The translations under genes were made by a program, and so were the position numbers. Shown here one piece after another: positions 33,820 through 44,359 of a DNA stretch of 64,000 nucleotides. The stretch comes from Megalonaias nervosa (lineage: Eukaryota > Mollusca > Bivalvia > Unionida > Unionidae). The notes beneath the pieces were generated by a model. That model did no database searches and was not told the DNA's origin. It saw nothing but the letters and a program-made list of their open reading frames with translations. The stretch spans positions 186,001-250,000 of the forward strand of contig JAECUM010000807.1 of NCBI GenBank assembly GCA_016617855.1. Reading direction: 5' to 3'. Positions within the stretch are counted from its first letter, which is position 1. Every line of letters begins with the position of its first letter.

Positions 33820-36800
33820 GAGCTTTATAGGAAAACTTACAAAAATAGCCACCGCTTTTGCAGGATTTGACAAGAGCTATCGGTTTGATAAACAAATTGT
33901 TTTAGTAAATTTTAACTCTACAAATTTATTTCATCTTCTGCATCCAATTGTAACGCGAGAACCTGCAGTTCATAAAGGTATCAAGCTAATAGTACAGTAT
34001 CATGTTATTTTATCAAAGTTACATGCACTTCAAAAAGATATAAATGCAAATTTCATCAACGAGATTGCTGAACCATATTTAACGGCTAAATCACGAAAAA
34101 TATTTGCTGGAACAAATATGCGCTGATGAAATACATCAAGAAATAAATAAAAAATTGGAGGAATTTACTGTATCAGGATCAGGTTGGAAATTTGAAATGA
34201 TAAAAGAAGTTTTATTTCACACAATGAAATATAACGAACTTCGCGGTATTTCTTACGTTGCTCTCCCTCAAAATTAAAAACAAAAATTGTTGCATAAATG
34301 TCAAAAATCATGATAACGAATGTTACCGTTGGGCAATTTTGTCTGCTAGACATCCTCAAAGTTGTAACTCTGATCGCGTTGAAAAATATTTGCCGTACAA
34401 AGACGAGCTAATTTTAATGGGATAACTTTTCCAGTGCCAGAGAATCATATACCTAAGTTTGAAAAACAAAACTATATTTCAAGAAATGTTTTCGGACTAG
34501 ATGAAAAAGAAAATGTTTACCCGAGATATATTTCAGCATTTGCTACACAAAATACAATAAATTATTTTTTTTTATAAGAACATTACAGCTGGATAAAAAA
34601 AACCTTTAACGGCCTAGATGGCAGACAATATAATAAAACTAAAAATAAGAAATATTTTTGCTACCGTTGTTTACAAGGTTTATCGAAAGATGAAAAACTG
34701 CAAGAGCATCTTAAATACTGTGTTAATGTTCAAAGAATAACAATGCCAGGAGAAAAAGAAAAAGTATTAAAATTTAAAAATTATAATCATAAATTAAATA
34801 TTCCGTTTGTTATTTATGCTGATTTCGAGTGTCTACTTGTTCCTGTGGCAGGCGCAGAAAATGATCCAAGTAAATCAAGCACCAGAAAAATACAACATGT
34901 TCCCTGTGGAGCAGTATATAAATTAGTTTGTTGCGCTAACGATAATTTTTCAAGTCCAATAAAATTGTACCGATGTAAAAGTCCTGCCGTGTGGTTACTA
35001 AAAAATTTAATAGACGATGTTAATAAAATTTTCAACGGATTATCCAGAACAGCTTCAATAAAAATAACATTCAAACAACGAATTGATTTTAATGAGGCAG
35101 TTAATTGTCATATCTGCGAGAAACCTCTAGGTAACGATAAAGTGCGCGATCACTGTCATCTAACCGGCCAATATCGAGGAGCAGCACATAACAATTGTAA
35201 TTTGAAATTTCATGCGCCAGATTTTATTCCTGTCGTTTTAAATAATTTTCGTGGTTTTGATGGTCATATCATTGTCGAAGCATTTGGCGATGAGGAAATT
35301 AAATCTAAACTAAAATTAAATAATATAATAAAATGTATTCCAAACAATTTTGAAGAGTATATGTCAGTTACGCTTGGCAAATTACGTTTCATCGACAGTC
35401 TGCAATTTATGGCGCATCATTAGATGAGCTTGTAAAAGGTTGTAGCAGTTTCAATAACTTAAAAAGTTGCTTTGGTGGAGACTACGTCTCTCTGACAAAA
35501 AATGGTGTCTTTCCGTATGAGTATCTCGATGACTGGAGCAGATTTGATGAAACTTCTCTTCCTAACAAAAATAAATTTTACTCTCACTTAGAAAATAAAA
35601 ATATTATAGATGAGTACAAATATGCACAGGAAATTTGGAATAAATTTGGTTGTAAGACACTTGGTATTATCATGATCTATATTTGAAAACAGATGTATTA
35701 TTACTAGCAGATGTTTTCGAGAGTTTTCGTAAAGTTAGTCATGAAAATTATGGATTAGATCCATGTTGGTATTATTCTGCGCCAGGATTGTCATGGGATG
35801 CTCTGTTAAAAACAAGCAGGGTAGAATTAGATCTCTCAACTGATGTTGATTGTTTAATTTTATTGAAAAAGGAATTCGCGGCGGAATTAGCTATTATAAA
35901 AAAAATCTGCGGTAGCTAATAATATATATTTAAAAAATTAAGATAAAACTTTATCGTCAAATTATATTATTTATCTGGACGCTATAATTTATATGGTTAT
36001 GCTATTTCAGAGCCAATGCCGTGTAGTGAATTTTATTGGATAACTCCATATCAATTTCTTAAAGAAACTGAAAAAAGATTTACCAGAAAATATCAGTTAT
36101 TTTGTTGAAGTTGATCTCGATTATCCTAGTTTGTTACATCATCTACATAACGACTATCCGCTTTGTGCAGAGTCAATGATAATCAATTATAGTTTATTAT
36201 CGCCTGAACAACAGGCAATGATAACAGCAAAAAGTCTGATTATTAATAAGCTAGTTCCAAATTTGTTAAATGAAAGAAATTACATGATACATTACAAAAA
36301 TTTAAAACAAGCAGTAGATGCTGGACTAATTCTGAGAAAAGTTCATCGCGTGTTAAAATTTAATCAATCACGGTGGATGGCAGATCATATTGGATTAAAT
36401 ACCAACCGTCGTGCCATTGCTAAGACCGACTTTGAAAAAAACTTTTTCAAGTTAATGAACAATTCCGTGTTCGGTAAGACGACGGAAAATATCAGAAAGC
36501 GAGTCAATATTGAAATTGTAAATGATGTAAATCGCAGAAATAAATTAGTCAACGGTGACGGTTTTGTCAGTATGAAAATATAATGAAAATCTTGTTGCAA
36601 TACAGAGACGAAAGACAAATTTAAAGTTAAATAAACCAGTTTATGTTGGTGCAGCTGTACTTGATATATCCAAATGGCTAATGTATGACTTTCATTATAA
36701 TTTTGCAAAAAAGCAGTGGCCAGGTTCGGAGTTGCTATTTACTGATACGGATTCACTTGTTTATAACATAAAATGTGAGGATATTTATCAAGATATTTAT

Positions 36801-37216
36801 AACAATAAAAATTTATTTGATTTATCGGATTATCCAAAAAGTAGTGGATTTCATGATGATGCAAATAAAAAAGTCATCGGGAAGAAGAAAGATGAATTTA
36901 TGTTTGCGCAAGTTAGGGAATTTGTTGGACTAAGAAGTAAAATGTAAGCCATAATTTTAGATGACAATAAACTGACAATAAAGCAAAAGGTATTCCTCGC
37001 GGATATGTAAAAAAGTGTATGAAATTTGATGATTTTAAAGCAGCGCTAAACACCTGCACTAATTATATTAAAACAAATGTTATCAGAACAAATCATCACA
37101 AACTTGAAACAGATACAATTATAAAACGTGGACTAAGTAATTTTGATGATAAGAGATATTGCGAGGACGGAATTAATACGTTAGCTATTGGACACTACGC
37201 AAATCAACATCTTTAA
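33820..37216 (+). pseudogene. Protein-primed family B DNA polymerase (Polinton type), many frame breaks
   Basis: About 3.4 kb, the usual length for a Polinton pPolB of 1,100 or so residues. In order: an N-terminal part with SGWKFEMIKEVL and HDNECYRWAILSARHP; exonuclease motif FVIYADFECLL (34805); a Cys/His module CHICEKPL..DHCHLTGQYRGAAHNNCN (35107-35205); a TDVLLLADVFESFR block; polymerase motif A near 35965, where a missing base breaks the reading; motif B NNSVFGKTTENIRKR (36460); motif C FTDTDSL (36738); and a conserved end with FDDKRY and TLAIGHYA. At least eight frame changes occur. It would replicate the element from a protein bound to its ends. Confidence 0.88.
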
Positions 37217-37267
37217 TTAATTTTGTCTAAACTTTATAAATAATGTTCGCAAATTTAACATTAGGCG

Positions 37268-37707
37268 ATGGAGTTAGTAGCAAAATTAAAAAAATTAATG
37301 GTTAATGGCCAGCAATTATCAGATGAATTTAATGATGAAAATTTCAGGTATTTGTTTTAGTAAATTTGATAGAATAAAACTCTCGCTTATCAAATCAGAT
37401 AACAGCAAATATTTTGATTTATTTTGAAAAGTTGAGAGATGAGCTTATGCTGAAATACGATAATCTTCATGATCCGATCAGTCAAGAAAATTACACAAAA
37501 ATAAATATTGACCTGAACCGGTCGAAGGTTTTTGCAAAACGTGGTAAGTATATTCTCACCAGAATAGCAATGAAAGAATTATTTGAATGTCATCGAAAAG
37601 TAAGCGGAAAAATTAAATTTTATTTATATAAATACGATAATGAATTATTCCTGATATCTACTGTCGATACATTAATAATAGGTGAGGAAGTTCTTTTAAA
37701 AAAATAA
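37268..37707 (+). pseudogene. Unknown Polinton protein at the right end, frameshifted
   Basis: From ATG 37268 about 30 residues (VAKLKKLMVNGQQLSDEF), then a change of frame near 37355 and another near 37420, then 97 clean residues to TAA at 37705. The last part contains DLNRSKVFAKRGKYILTR and a run of short hydrophobic strands (FYLYKYDNELFLIST). No family recognised. It follows the polymerase by about 50 bases in the same direction. Confidence 0.45.
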
Positions 37708-37708
37708 G

Positions 37709-37784
37709 AAAGGGAGATAACTCTGTTGGGCTTACTTGCATTTTGAAGGGAGATAATTCTGATATGTTGTCTCCCTTGCATTTT
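37709..37784 (+). repeat. Short direct repeat and hairpin after the last Polinton gene
   Basis: AGGGAGATAA(C/T)TCTG occurs twice, each followed by CTTGCATTTT, at a spacing of about 37 bases. The second copy also forms a hairpin, AGGGAGA..TCTCCCT. Directly after the final TAA it might act in 3' end formation; that is inference. Confidence 0.55.
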
Positions 37785-38568
37785 ATAATAAATAATATTT
37801 TTTTTTTTAACTGATAAATAATATTTTCTGTTGTTTTTTTTTAAAGAAACATCTTTGTTTTTATGGTTTTGTCAGGTTTCTTGCTTCTTTCAGATTTTGT
37901 CAGAGATAACTTTATAATAATTTCTGAAACGTATATTTGTAAGTAGAGTCCGTAGCGAAAGTGTACTTGATGTCTTGAATTTGATTCCCGTGGCCGACAC
38001 ACTGTCGACGATGGGCGTTATTGCCAGATTTTTCTAACAATAAAGGGGGGGGGGGCTCCACCCCATGGGATTTCATGTACACTTCCTCACCACGTCAAAC
38101 ACGTGGTGGCTGTTGTTTTTCACTCACCCGGGTTTGATAATGAGGGGAGTGTACATGAAATTGAAAAACTTAGACAACTCTCTGAATTTCTAATATTTCA
38201 TTACGTACATTTAGGAATTCGCCGTGGAGTGTGTCTATGAAAACTGAAGCCCTCAAAAATAAACAATAGGGTGATGTGAGCTCTTGACCTTGTGACCTCA
38301 CTGAATGGTAACCCACACAAGGACATTCAGAAAGAATGTTGTCAGAAGAAAAATTCTCATGAGGTGCCTGTGGGCCATAAGAGAGGCCTTAACAAAAACG
38401 AAGAGTGCCCCATAACCGCCATAAAAAAAGACATCAATGGAAGGACTCTAAGGACCTCATGGTAAAGGATTTACTGGCAATGAAGGAACCCCGTGGAACC
38501 GATCATCGCTACTGTTTATATTTTGATTATTTTTATTTTAAATGATTTAAATTCAACAAGACGGTTAT
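37785..38568. other. Non-coding right part of the Polinton
   Basis: Poly-T stretches, a G12 run (38045-38055), the palindrome at 38070-38161 and about 400 bases with no clear coding frame lead into the right terminal repeat. Confidence 0.5.
38070..38161. repeat. Palindrome in the right arm of the Polinton
   Basis: ATTTCATGTACACTTCCTCA at 38070-38089 pairs with TGAGGGGAGTGTACATGAAA at 38141-38160, and an inner palindrome CCACGTCAAACACGTGG sits next to the left arm. It could be a small inserted foldback element or a structured replication or regulatory site. Confidence 0.65.
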
Positions 38569-38789
38569 AGTAGCAATTGTAAATGAGCTGTTTCCATCTC
38601 AGAGACCCCCTTCCCCCGACAAACATATCTTGTCAGAAATATGCTAGAAAGCCTTATCACATTCAAGAAAATTTTAAAAAATAGTCATTATTTTGATCTA
38701 GAAAAGGCTGGTGAAGAAAATGTCAACATAGAAGCGTTTTGGAGAGTCAAGGGGTCTCTGAGATAAAAACCTCATTTACTATTACTACT
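38569..38789 (-). repeat. Right terminal inverted repeat of the Polinton, itself palindromic
   Basis: Inverse copy of 22944-23160, sharing blocks such as TTTTCTAGATCAAAATAATG and GATAAGGCTTTCTAGCATAT. Its inner end starts AGTAGCAATTGTAAATGAGC and mirrors its outer end, so it too is a hairpin-forming unit. The inner arm differs from the outer arm by a few substitutions. Confidence 0.9.
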
Positions 38790-38794
38790 ATGTC
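38789..38794. repeat. Target-site duplication of the Polinton, right copy
   Basis: TATGTC at the right border matches the left copy at 22938-22943. The first T is shared with the end of the inverted repeat, so the exact cut site is ambiguous by one base. Confidence 0.75.
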
Positions 38795-41105
38795 AGTGTG
38801 ACCACCTGTTAAGGGCATTAACGAAAGCAACAGCTGAGGCGGTAATCTTGGGTGTCAGAGGCGTACCATTTTCACTTGATACTATGTGTAAAGTTGAATG
38901 ACTCAGCTCCAAGTGATTTTTTTTAGGAGTAGCGATAAAAAACAATTGCAAACGGACGCTCAACGATCGCATTAACTTTTCTGGTCTTTGACAAGTAGAA
39001 CTAAACATAATGCCGTGAGATCGATTTCTTTCTGGCAAAGGAAATTAAAATTTATATGATATTTTTTTTTTTTATTATTCTCACATTGAGACGTGGACAT
39101 TCACTGTACTAAAATAACAAATATGACTTTCTTGTAATATGATATATTATTGTTAGTAAGTCTCATATTTTAATGTGGAATACTTTATAAGATTCAGCAA
39201 CAAATATATTTCGTTTTTAACTTTCAATTTTATAAATCGTAATTAATGCTTTATTGCTTGTGATGCAATAAATTATTTTGTCTTAGTAAATAAAAGTTTT
39301 GGAATAAAAAGAAGCTGATACAGTTTCAATGTTCTGATCTCAAAACTAATATTTCTCATTGTTTCTTAGAAAACTTCAGTTTCTATAAACAATAATGTTA
39401 GTTTTATTAATATTAATCTTCGTCCCTGTTTCATTGCAAAAATTTCTTCACAATCTTAATTTGAAGTTGTGCGTTACCACGGTATCTGCTTAATTAGAAA
39501 CATCATCAACACACAAAAAACGAAAACGATCATGTACCTGAAGAGAAACAAACATTCCATGTCTACGGTTGTGTCTTAATTTGGTAATCAAATAGTTTAG
39601 AAATAAATTAAAAACCAAATGACTTAGCATACAGCCTTGACTGGTTCTTATACTACAAGGAAAATAAGACGTATATAATGTCGATCAACTTGGGTACATG
39701 CACGCAGACTAATATACATTGATGATACATGACACAATTTCCTCTGATACCCTTTCTCACTAAAAATTCAATATAGTTTTAGTGATCTATCGAATTAACC
39801 TCAGAATGAACAGTCATAAACGCCCTGCAAAATGTTACAAAATGTTAGTGAAACTTGATGAAACTGGTCGAATCAGTTAACTTACAATTTATTATACAGA
39901 TGTGGTTTAGTATACGTGACGCATGTAATTAAAAATAAAAACAACGTTTTATTGTGTTCTTTAAGCAATGTTTTACAAGAATAGATTTAAGATATTTTCA
40001 ATTGTAAGAAAGCTCGTCATTACAGAAATTTTAAATTTCGGCTAAATGTTGAATATTTCCTTAATATCGGTTTCCCAGTAAAGTTCAGACAAGCGATGCA
40101 GGTCTTAGATGTTCATTCATTTTTTCCCTCTCCGTTAAGAAATGTTCAGTTACATATATGACAAACAAAACAAAGGAACATAGAATTAATATGCAAATAA
40201 CGTACAAATATGCAGAGGCTAACTTGAGAGGTTGAACAGTAAAATACAATTGAAAGGGAATAAACAATTGCATCCAAGCGACAATTACAAAATGATGAAA
40301 TAAAAATGAAGAACATATCTTGAAACGCACAGATCAAAAACTCATGCATTAGTTTCTAAACATGTGTATGAACAAAAATTATATACATGCGCGTATTTAC
40401 GTTTATATGTAATATGGGTATTTCCCTGGAATCATATAAATAAAGTATTAATTTTATCCAGTCGGGGGAGGGGGGGAGGGGTCTTATAGCTCCAACTGCC
40501 TAGTGTTGGGTTCGCGCCTCACCAGCAAATGACGTACACATGAAAATGTAATCTGGGGTGAAATTAGGCGATTAATGTTACGATTAAGGTAAGGAAAATA
40601 TATTCTCGATATCAGAACAACGAACTGAAATGAACTAATGCGAAATCTGTGACGCTGCGTTTCATCAAGGGAAAATTCAGGAGTAAACCGGAATAGTTTC
40701 AGCTGTTGGAACTCACCACTAATTTGGTTGAGCGTCATCTAGCAGGCCAGACCATACTGTCTCTGAAAATCATTCGTGACCTTCCTCATACACAAGCTAG
40801 ATGTCTCATCATGTTTTAGGATCCACAGAGACCGTATGAACTTTGTTTAAAGTCATAATTGTTCCTTACAGTGGAATAAAGACAATGTGGGTTAATTTCT
40901 TTATGAAGGAGTAGAAATCGAGAGAAATCATAATCACTACGTATTCTTTCTCGCCAAGCTACCACTTCGCGTTTGTGAATAGCTTTGTTAACTATTCTCC
41001 TCAAACGAAATTTGTTTGGGAAACATGTCTGATTCATGAAATTTACGAGGATGTCAGTTAGGGCAAACTTTCGCTGTGTACACCAGATATAGGGAGTATA
41101 TCCAG

Positions 41106-41169
<64 letters not shown>

Positions 41170-41968
41170 CACTTTTGTCAAATATATTGATTGAAGAAGC
41201 AGTCCTATAGTTTATGTAGAAAGATAATTCAAGGCTGGGTCTTGAAATTCGTGGTTGGTAGCGATCATAAAATCCACGAAGACTGGTACACTGCAAAAAA
41301 TTGTGAATTCACAGTACCTCGAATGTCAAACTGTATATATGTGGTATCTTACTGTGGTTTCCTTGTGGCTAAAATAATTTTTAGAAAAAGAATATTATAG
41401 GAAAGTCTGTACAAGCTACAGTCTTATCCACTCGCCTCATTTATTGTTACAACGGACAGCACGTGCGATTCATTGTCAACTTGTACAAGAAATAATAAGA
41501 GTCAATAATAAAACACGAAACCAAGCAACCATCTTGTTTAAAATCAATGCCCAGGGCTTTGCTATTTAAAATGCGACCTTGAACTGATACGCCCACCCAT
41601 ATACCCCAACAGTGGTTAAATGTTTTGTATATTCAACGTACAACTGTCACTAAATACGTTTTCTCGCTCCAGTATTACACGCAAATACAGTGCATTGTAC
41701 ATGACCACGCCCATTTAAGCTAGAAATTTAATGAAGTCTACCCGGGCATGAGCAACTTTTTAGAACCTGTTGTGCCCGGTCCGCTCAGTTGTAGAGAGTT
41801 ACGTGCCAGGTCAGATTAGTTCCTTTAATGTTATTTTAAGTCCTTACAGTATGTACCGCATACCTGTTCCAAAGAGTCTGGCATGCTACTGCTGGTAGGC
41901 GTGCCCAAGGTTGCCGACACCTGGTCTAAACTATCTAAAATAATATTGATAGATACAGAAAATCTTAC
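38795..41968. other. Remainder of the actin-like intron, no gene seen
   Basis: Contains a (TA)n run at 41107-41167, a G-rich stretch near 40460-40480 and, at about 41230-41330, a short sequence with AAATTCGTGGTT and AAAATCCACGAA resembling a dispersed repeat (a weak relative is at 10740-10800). An 81-codon open frame directly right of the Polinton (38793-39038, - strand) has no recognisable motif. Confidence 0.45.
41107..41167. repeat. (TA)n microsatellite
   Basis: About 30 uninterrupted TA units inside the actin-like intron. Confidence 0.95.
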
Positions 41969-42088
41969 CCCATCGGCGGGCCTCCCCACAACAGAGGGGA
42001 AGCAGACAGACGGGGCATCGTCCCCAGCGATCCCTGCCCTCGTGGTATCTGATCCTATCTCTATTATCACAGTACGTCCAGACGCCAT
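41969..42088 (-). CDS. Divergent actin-like protein, exon 1 (N-terminal 40 residues)
   Basis: ATG at 42088 opens a frame with IIEIGSDTTRAGIAGDDAPS and VCFPSVVGRP, the first phosphate-binding loop and following strand of actin. The exon is exactly 40 codons and ends in GGG just before a GTAAGA donor, phase 0, matching the phase of exon 2 at 22770. The loop has Glu-Ile-Gly-Ser-Asp where conventional actin has Asp-Asn-Gly-Ser-Gly. The exon junction falls at the DNase-I-binding loop, which is about seven residues shorter than in normal actin unless a small exon lies hidden in the intron. The region upstream has a 36 bp tandem duplication (42107-42180) near the presumed promoter. Confidence 0.9.
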
Positions 42089-42946
42089 GTTCTACAATTA
42101 GAAACGTGAACTATGTTAAATTTTGCACAGAGTGAGATTATTTCACTATGTTAAATTTTGCACAGAGTGAGATTACTTCCAAGGCCAGAGCTAAACAGGA
42201 AACTAAACCAATGATTCGCTTATATCATCAATATGCGCTACAGGTCGGCTATGTAGATTTAAAACGTTTAGGTAAAGCCGCACTCAGGCATATCAGATTT
42301 TCCTCTACCGCAGCTGGGGCAGTGAGCAATTGCAGCCTGGTTAATCATCAACACTCTTCGCTAAACGTTATGTTATGTTTGAAATAAACATAATCATATA
42401 AGCACACACACACACACACACACACACGAACGTGGCTATGGGGTCGACGTTTTGTGAAGGACTAAATTTCATATTTGACTGCTTTGCATGTTTTGCACAT
42501 GCGTTGGGAGGATCACACAGCTTAGTCGAATGGCATGCATTAGGAGGCTTTCAGTTCACACATTTGTAGTGCAATGGACTTGAAAGGATGTTGCACAATT
42601 ACCTGCATCTTGCCACAGGCAAACTTTCTGGGTTCCTTTTGTTTACAAAAATTTAATTAATTTAGTGACTTTCATTTAAAAGGTTTGCTGATGTAGTACA
42701 TATAAAAATGTAAAGAAATATAAAATATCTTGATTTTTTACGATATTTGATTTACCTTCGTATAAGCCATGCTGCGGACCATAAGTGACCTGGTAGTCCC
42801 TAAATATCAGCTGTATCTATAAGAGATAAGTTGAAACAGTTAGGATTTCAGGGGTGAAGATAAAATTTTAAAACAAACGTAACATTTGTGCATAGAAATA
42901 TACGTAATGATATCCATATTTTGTCTTCCGATTTTAGACTTTTTTT

Positions 42947-42985
<39 letters not shown>

Positions 42986-44359
42986 TTACAGTATTCTACC
43001 GCAGGAAGTAAGCAGTACACAATTTTAAAACAGTATATTTTCGTAAATTCACTTATCCGATTTATATCGTTTACATCAACATGTTCGATGTCTGCTTCAA
43101 GTTAAATTATGTCATTATTTCTTTATCTTTGTACATGATCATCCATGTTCTAAACGTTTTTTTTTTTTTTAAAAAAAACACAACTAAAACAAACAACTTA
43201 TATCCATTTATATTTCTTTTAAAGCATGCAAATAAGCTTCCGAGAATATTAAAGAAGTTACAGAAATTATTTTTAAGTAGATAAATAGTTTGGGAAGAGA
43301 TGCACCGGACCCTGAACTTAACTCTAGGTTACAGCGGAAAGAGAAAGAAAACAAGCCCTATACCCCGTTCTCTTTTTTTTTTTGTTTTTTTTTTATACTT
43401 TTGCAACATCGTGTAAACTAATTTTCTGTGCCACTTCAATCAATGTTTTGAAATTGTATTTCTTAATACATGCAAGGATACATCGAAAACGTTTTCTTGC
43501 AAAATGATGATTGCTGAAACTACATTTTCACCCCAGGTGAATCGGTCACTAATGGACACAAACATGAGTTATATATTATATATGACATCCCTTGTTTTGT
43601 ACGACGTCTAAGATGTACAAGCTGAACACAGTGCATGCATTTTGTTCTGCATTCAGCAGACGATTGCGGATATACGGACGGACAAGTTCTGATTTGCCGT
43701 AAACAAACTGTACATTGTTACACTAACCATCTATGTCGAATTCCTGCCTCTGTTGCTTAATTTGCATTTCATATTGTCTCTAATGTTTGTAAATATTGCG
43801 ATCTAGTGTAATTACAGAACAATATAAAAATGAGAGATACATTTATTTACTATGCTACATCTGCTGATTTAAATGCCATGCGTCTTTTAATCCTAAATGT
43901 CGATGAAAAAAACGATAATTTGCTAAAGCTACTTAGCAACCAACCATAATTTGTACACACCAGTCTTTTGCTTCTCGCGGGATGTGAGCACGCCATCTGA
44001 ACACACAAACCCCAGACGTTGGAGCGGAACAAGCAGGCCGGTTTGTGCAAAACCGACAGGCAATATCGATGTGATTGTTGGACAAGATTTACTTTGTCTT
44101 ATTTTAAGTAAACGTTGTAATGCAATCCGTGACTGCTTATTTTCATACGTCTTCAAGTGAGGGTATGATTTTTCCAATATATAAAGATAGGGATAAATCC
44201 GAATCCAGATATCACTAAGGTATTAGTCTAGTGAATTGTATTTCAAAGATTTACATTGGAATAACTCTTTGTCAAGATAAATGAATCGATTAATACATTG
44301 GATTTAAATATTGATTCTCAGTTTCAGTTTAGGAACGGTTGAACACTACTAATACAATT
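42089..44359. other. Upstream region of the actin-like gene, no gene seen
   Basis: Holds the duplicated segment 42107-42180, (CA)n at 42403-42427, (AAT)n at 42950-42985 and poly-T/A runs near 43160 and 43372-43393. The promoter of the actin-like gene should lie in its first few hundred bases, but I see no decisive motif. Confidence 0.45.
42107..42180. repeat. 36 bp tandem duplication upstream of the actin-like start
   Basis: 'actatgttaaattttgcaca' followed by 'gagtgagatta' occurs twice in direct succession with a single base difference. Confidence 0.85.

Larger units (their letters stand above)
22944..38789. mobile_element. Polinton/Maverick-type endogenous dsDNA viral element, defective
   Basis: Terminal inverted repeats of about 220 bp, starting AGTACTAATAG on the left and AGTAGTAATAG read inward from the right, enclose a gene set of FtsK/HerA-like packaging ATPase, capsid proteins, adenain-like protease, retroviral-type integrase remnant and protein-primed family B polymerase. 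This combination defines Polintons and the related adintoviruses. A 6 bp direct repeat TATGTC flanks it, matching the known 6 bp duplication. Its length of 15.8 kb is normal for the group. Most genes carry frameshifts or stops and the integrase core is deleted, so this is a dead copy. Gene layout: - strand block 23.2-26.2 kb, + strand block 26.3-32.1 kb, then an antisense nuclease and the + strand polymerase. Confidence 0.95.
22771..41968 (-). other. Giant intron of the actin-like gene, containing the Polinton
   Basis: Bounded on the - strand by a GTAAGA donor at 41968 and a TTTTTACTTCAG acceptor ending at 22771; both sides are phase 0. Of its 19.2 kb, 15.8 kb is the viral element, so the intron was about 3.3 kb before the insertion. 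The element's left end is only about 170 bases from the acceptor. Confidence 0.8.

Noticed and set aside
37930..38035. A tRNA-like B box (TTTGATTCCCG) in the Polinton right arm
   Set aside because: No matching A box or cloverleaf could be found at the right distance.
38793..39038. An 81-codon - strand frame directly right of the Polinton
   Set aside because: It has no motif or start context and overlaps the Polinton duplication at its end, so it is likely chance.
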